Positions 63,462-64,000 of a stretch of 64,000 nt of DNA are shown in pieces; position 1 is the first letter of the stretch, and the number at the start of each line of letters is the position of its first letter. Source of the stretch: Mesorhizobium sp. WSM4306 (GTDB lineage: Bacteria; Pseudomonadota; Alphaproteobacteria; Rhizobiales; Rhizobiaceae); assembly GCF_007003975.1 (NCBI RefSeq), contig NZ_VFTC01000005.1:62001-126000 (forward strand), in the 5' to 3' direction. Made by a program: the position numbers and the translations under genes. The notes beneath the pieces are model-generated. The model did no database searches and was not told the DNA's origin. It saw only the letters and a program-made list of their open reading frames with translations.

Positions 63462-64000
63462 ATGCCGATCTTTATCGACCGCCGTTTGAATCCAAAGGAC
63501 AAGAGCCTGGGTAATCGCCAGCGCTTCCTCAGGCGCGCGCGCGAAGAACTCAAGCGGAGCATCCGCGACCAGATCAGCACCGGCCGCATCGCCGATGCGG
63601 ATCGGGAGCATGCGGTGCCGATGCCTGAAAAAGGCACCAGCGAGCCGGCCTTCAACGACGCCAGGGACAGCGGTCGACGGAACCATATCCTGCCCGGCAA
63701 CAGGACGTTCAACTCCGGTGACCTGATCCCCAAGCCTGCTGATGGCGGAGGGGGGCTCTCGTCTCCGGGAAAGACCGACTCCGAAGACGATTTTCGCTTT
63801 GTGCTGTCACGCGAGGAGGTGCTCGATCTCTTCTTCGAGGATCTCGAACTGCCCGACCTTATCAAGCTCAACCTTAAGCAGATACTCACATTCAAGCCGA
63901 AGCGGGCAGGCTTTGCGACAAGCGGATCGCCCACCAACATCAGTGTCGTGCGCACCATGCGAAACAGCCACGGTCGCCGTATCGCGCTCAGGCGCCCCAA
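63462..64000 (+). CDS. yeaH: YeaH/YhbH-family (DUF444) protein, partial
   Basis: Open from an ATG at 63462 to the window end (at least 179 codons). MPIFIDRRLNPKDKSLGNRQRFLRR and the later VLSREEVLDLFFEDLELPDLIKLNL are diagnostic for the DUF444 family, which always follows prkA and contains a vWA domain beyond this point. It starts 18 bases after the prkA stop. Confidence 0.92.
   Translation, partial: MPIFIDRRLNPKDKSLGNRQRFLRRAREELKRSIRDQISTGRIADADREHAVPMPEKGTSEPAFNDARDSGRRNHILPGNRTFNSGDLIPKPADGGGGLSSPGKTDSEDDFRFVLSREEVLDLFFEDLELPDLIKLNLKQILTFKPKRAGFATSGSPTNISVVRTMRNSHGRRIALRRP

Overview
The window is a gene-dense stretch of high-GC chromosome from a rhizobial alphaproteobacterium, most likely Mesorhizobium or a close relative in the Phyllobacteriaceae. 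The basis is protein-level recognition: the argH-lptM-lysA-TIGR02302 order, cobS/cobT beside a J-domain gene, ftsEX, metX/metW with a SAM-II leader, and GATCATGCTC- and AAAGCGCGTCGC-type palindromic repeats. No transposase, prophage, integrase, CRISPR array, rRNA or tRNA was seen. It reads as core chromosome with a few small accessory insertions.

Layout. 0.2-4.1 kb: a ferric-iron ABC importer. 4.1-9.4 kb: a reverse-strand ugpBAEC operon for glycerol-3-phosphate uptake, ending in a GpdQ-like metallophosphodiesterase. 10-13.1 kb: an MHYT-PAS-GGDEF-EAL c-di-GMP protein and a TlpA-type thioredoxin. 13.1-20.7 kb: argH, lptM, lysA, an ArsR/threonine dehydratase pair, a large TIGR02302 membrane protein and a VOC protein. 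20.7-29.7 kb: LysR/EamA exporter pair, a CpdR-like receiver, hpt, a membrane protein divergent from ftsEX (with a CtrA-type site), a YdcF protein, a PNPOx/LysR pair and a PlsC-type acyltransferase. 29.7-36.3 kb: mixed transport, redox and regulatory genes, a ChaC-like enzyme, DUF2125 and a PfkB kinase. 36.3-43 kb: tyrC-hisC, metX-metW, and two glycosyltransferases flanking a DUF1330 gene. 43-52.4 kb: DUF1194 vWA protein, SbmA/BacA-like ABC exporter, methyltransferase, gloB, cupin, lysoplasmalogenase, YddG-like exporter, DUF3108, rpmB, a YhhQ queuosine-precursor transporter and a spermidine-synthase-like protein. 52.4-58.6 kb: SRPBCC/ArsR pair, esterase-like phytase protein, cobT, cobS, J-domain protein, bolA. 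58.7-64 kb: ThDP enzyme, alpha/beta hydrolase, prkA and the start of yeaH.

The most rewarding content is regulatory. A preQ1-I-like aptamer overlaps the start codon of the YhhQ transporter. A SAM-II riboswitch followed by an intrinsic terminator precedes metX. A TTAA-N7-TTAAC CtrA-type site lies in the ftsE promoter region. An EcfG-type GGAAC-N17-aGTT promoter precedes prkA. A terminator-bearing leader precedes the EamA exporter. A tandem array of small hairpins with a compensatory base change lies between argH and lptM. Several palindromic repeats abut or include stop codons of neighbouring genes. Start codons were chosen from Shine-Dalgarno placement and family N-termini and are inferences. 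Family names rest on recognised motifs and remembered family features, not on a search.
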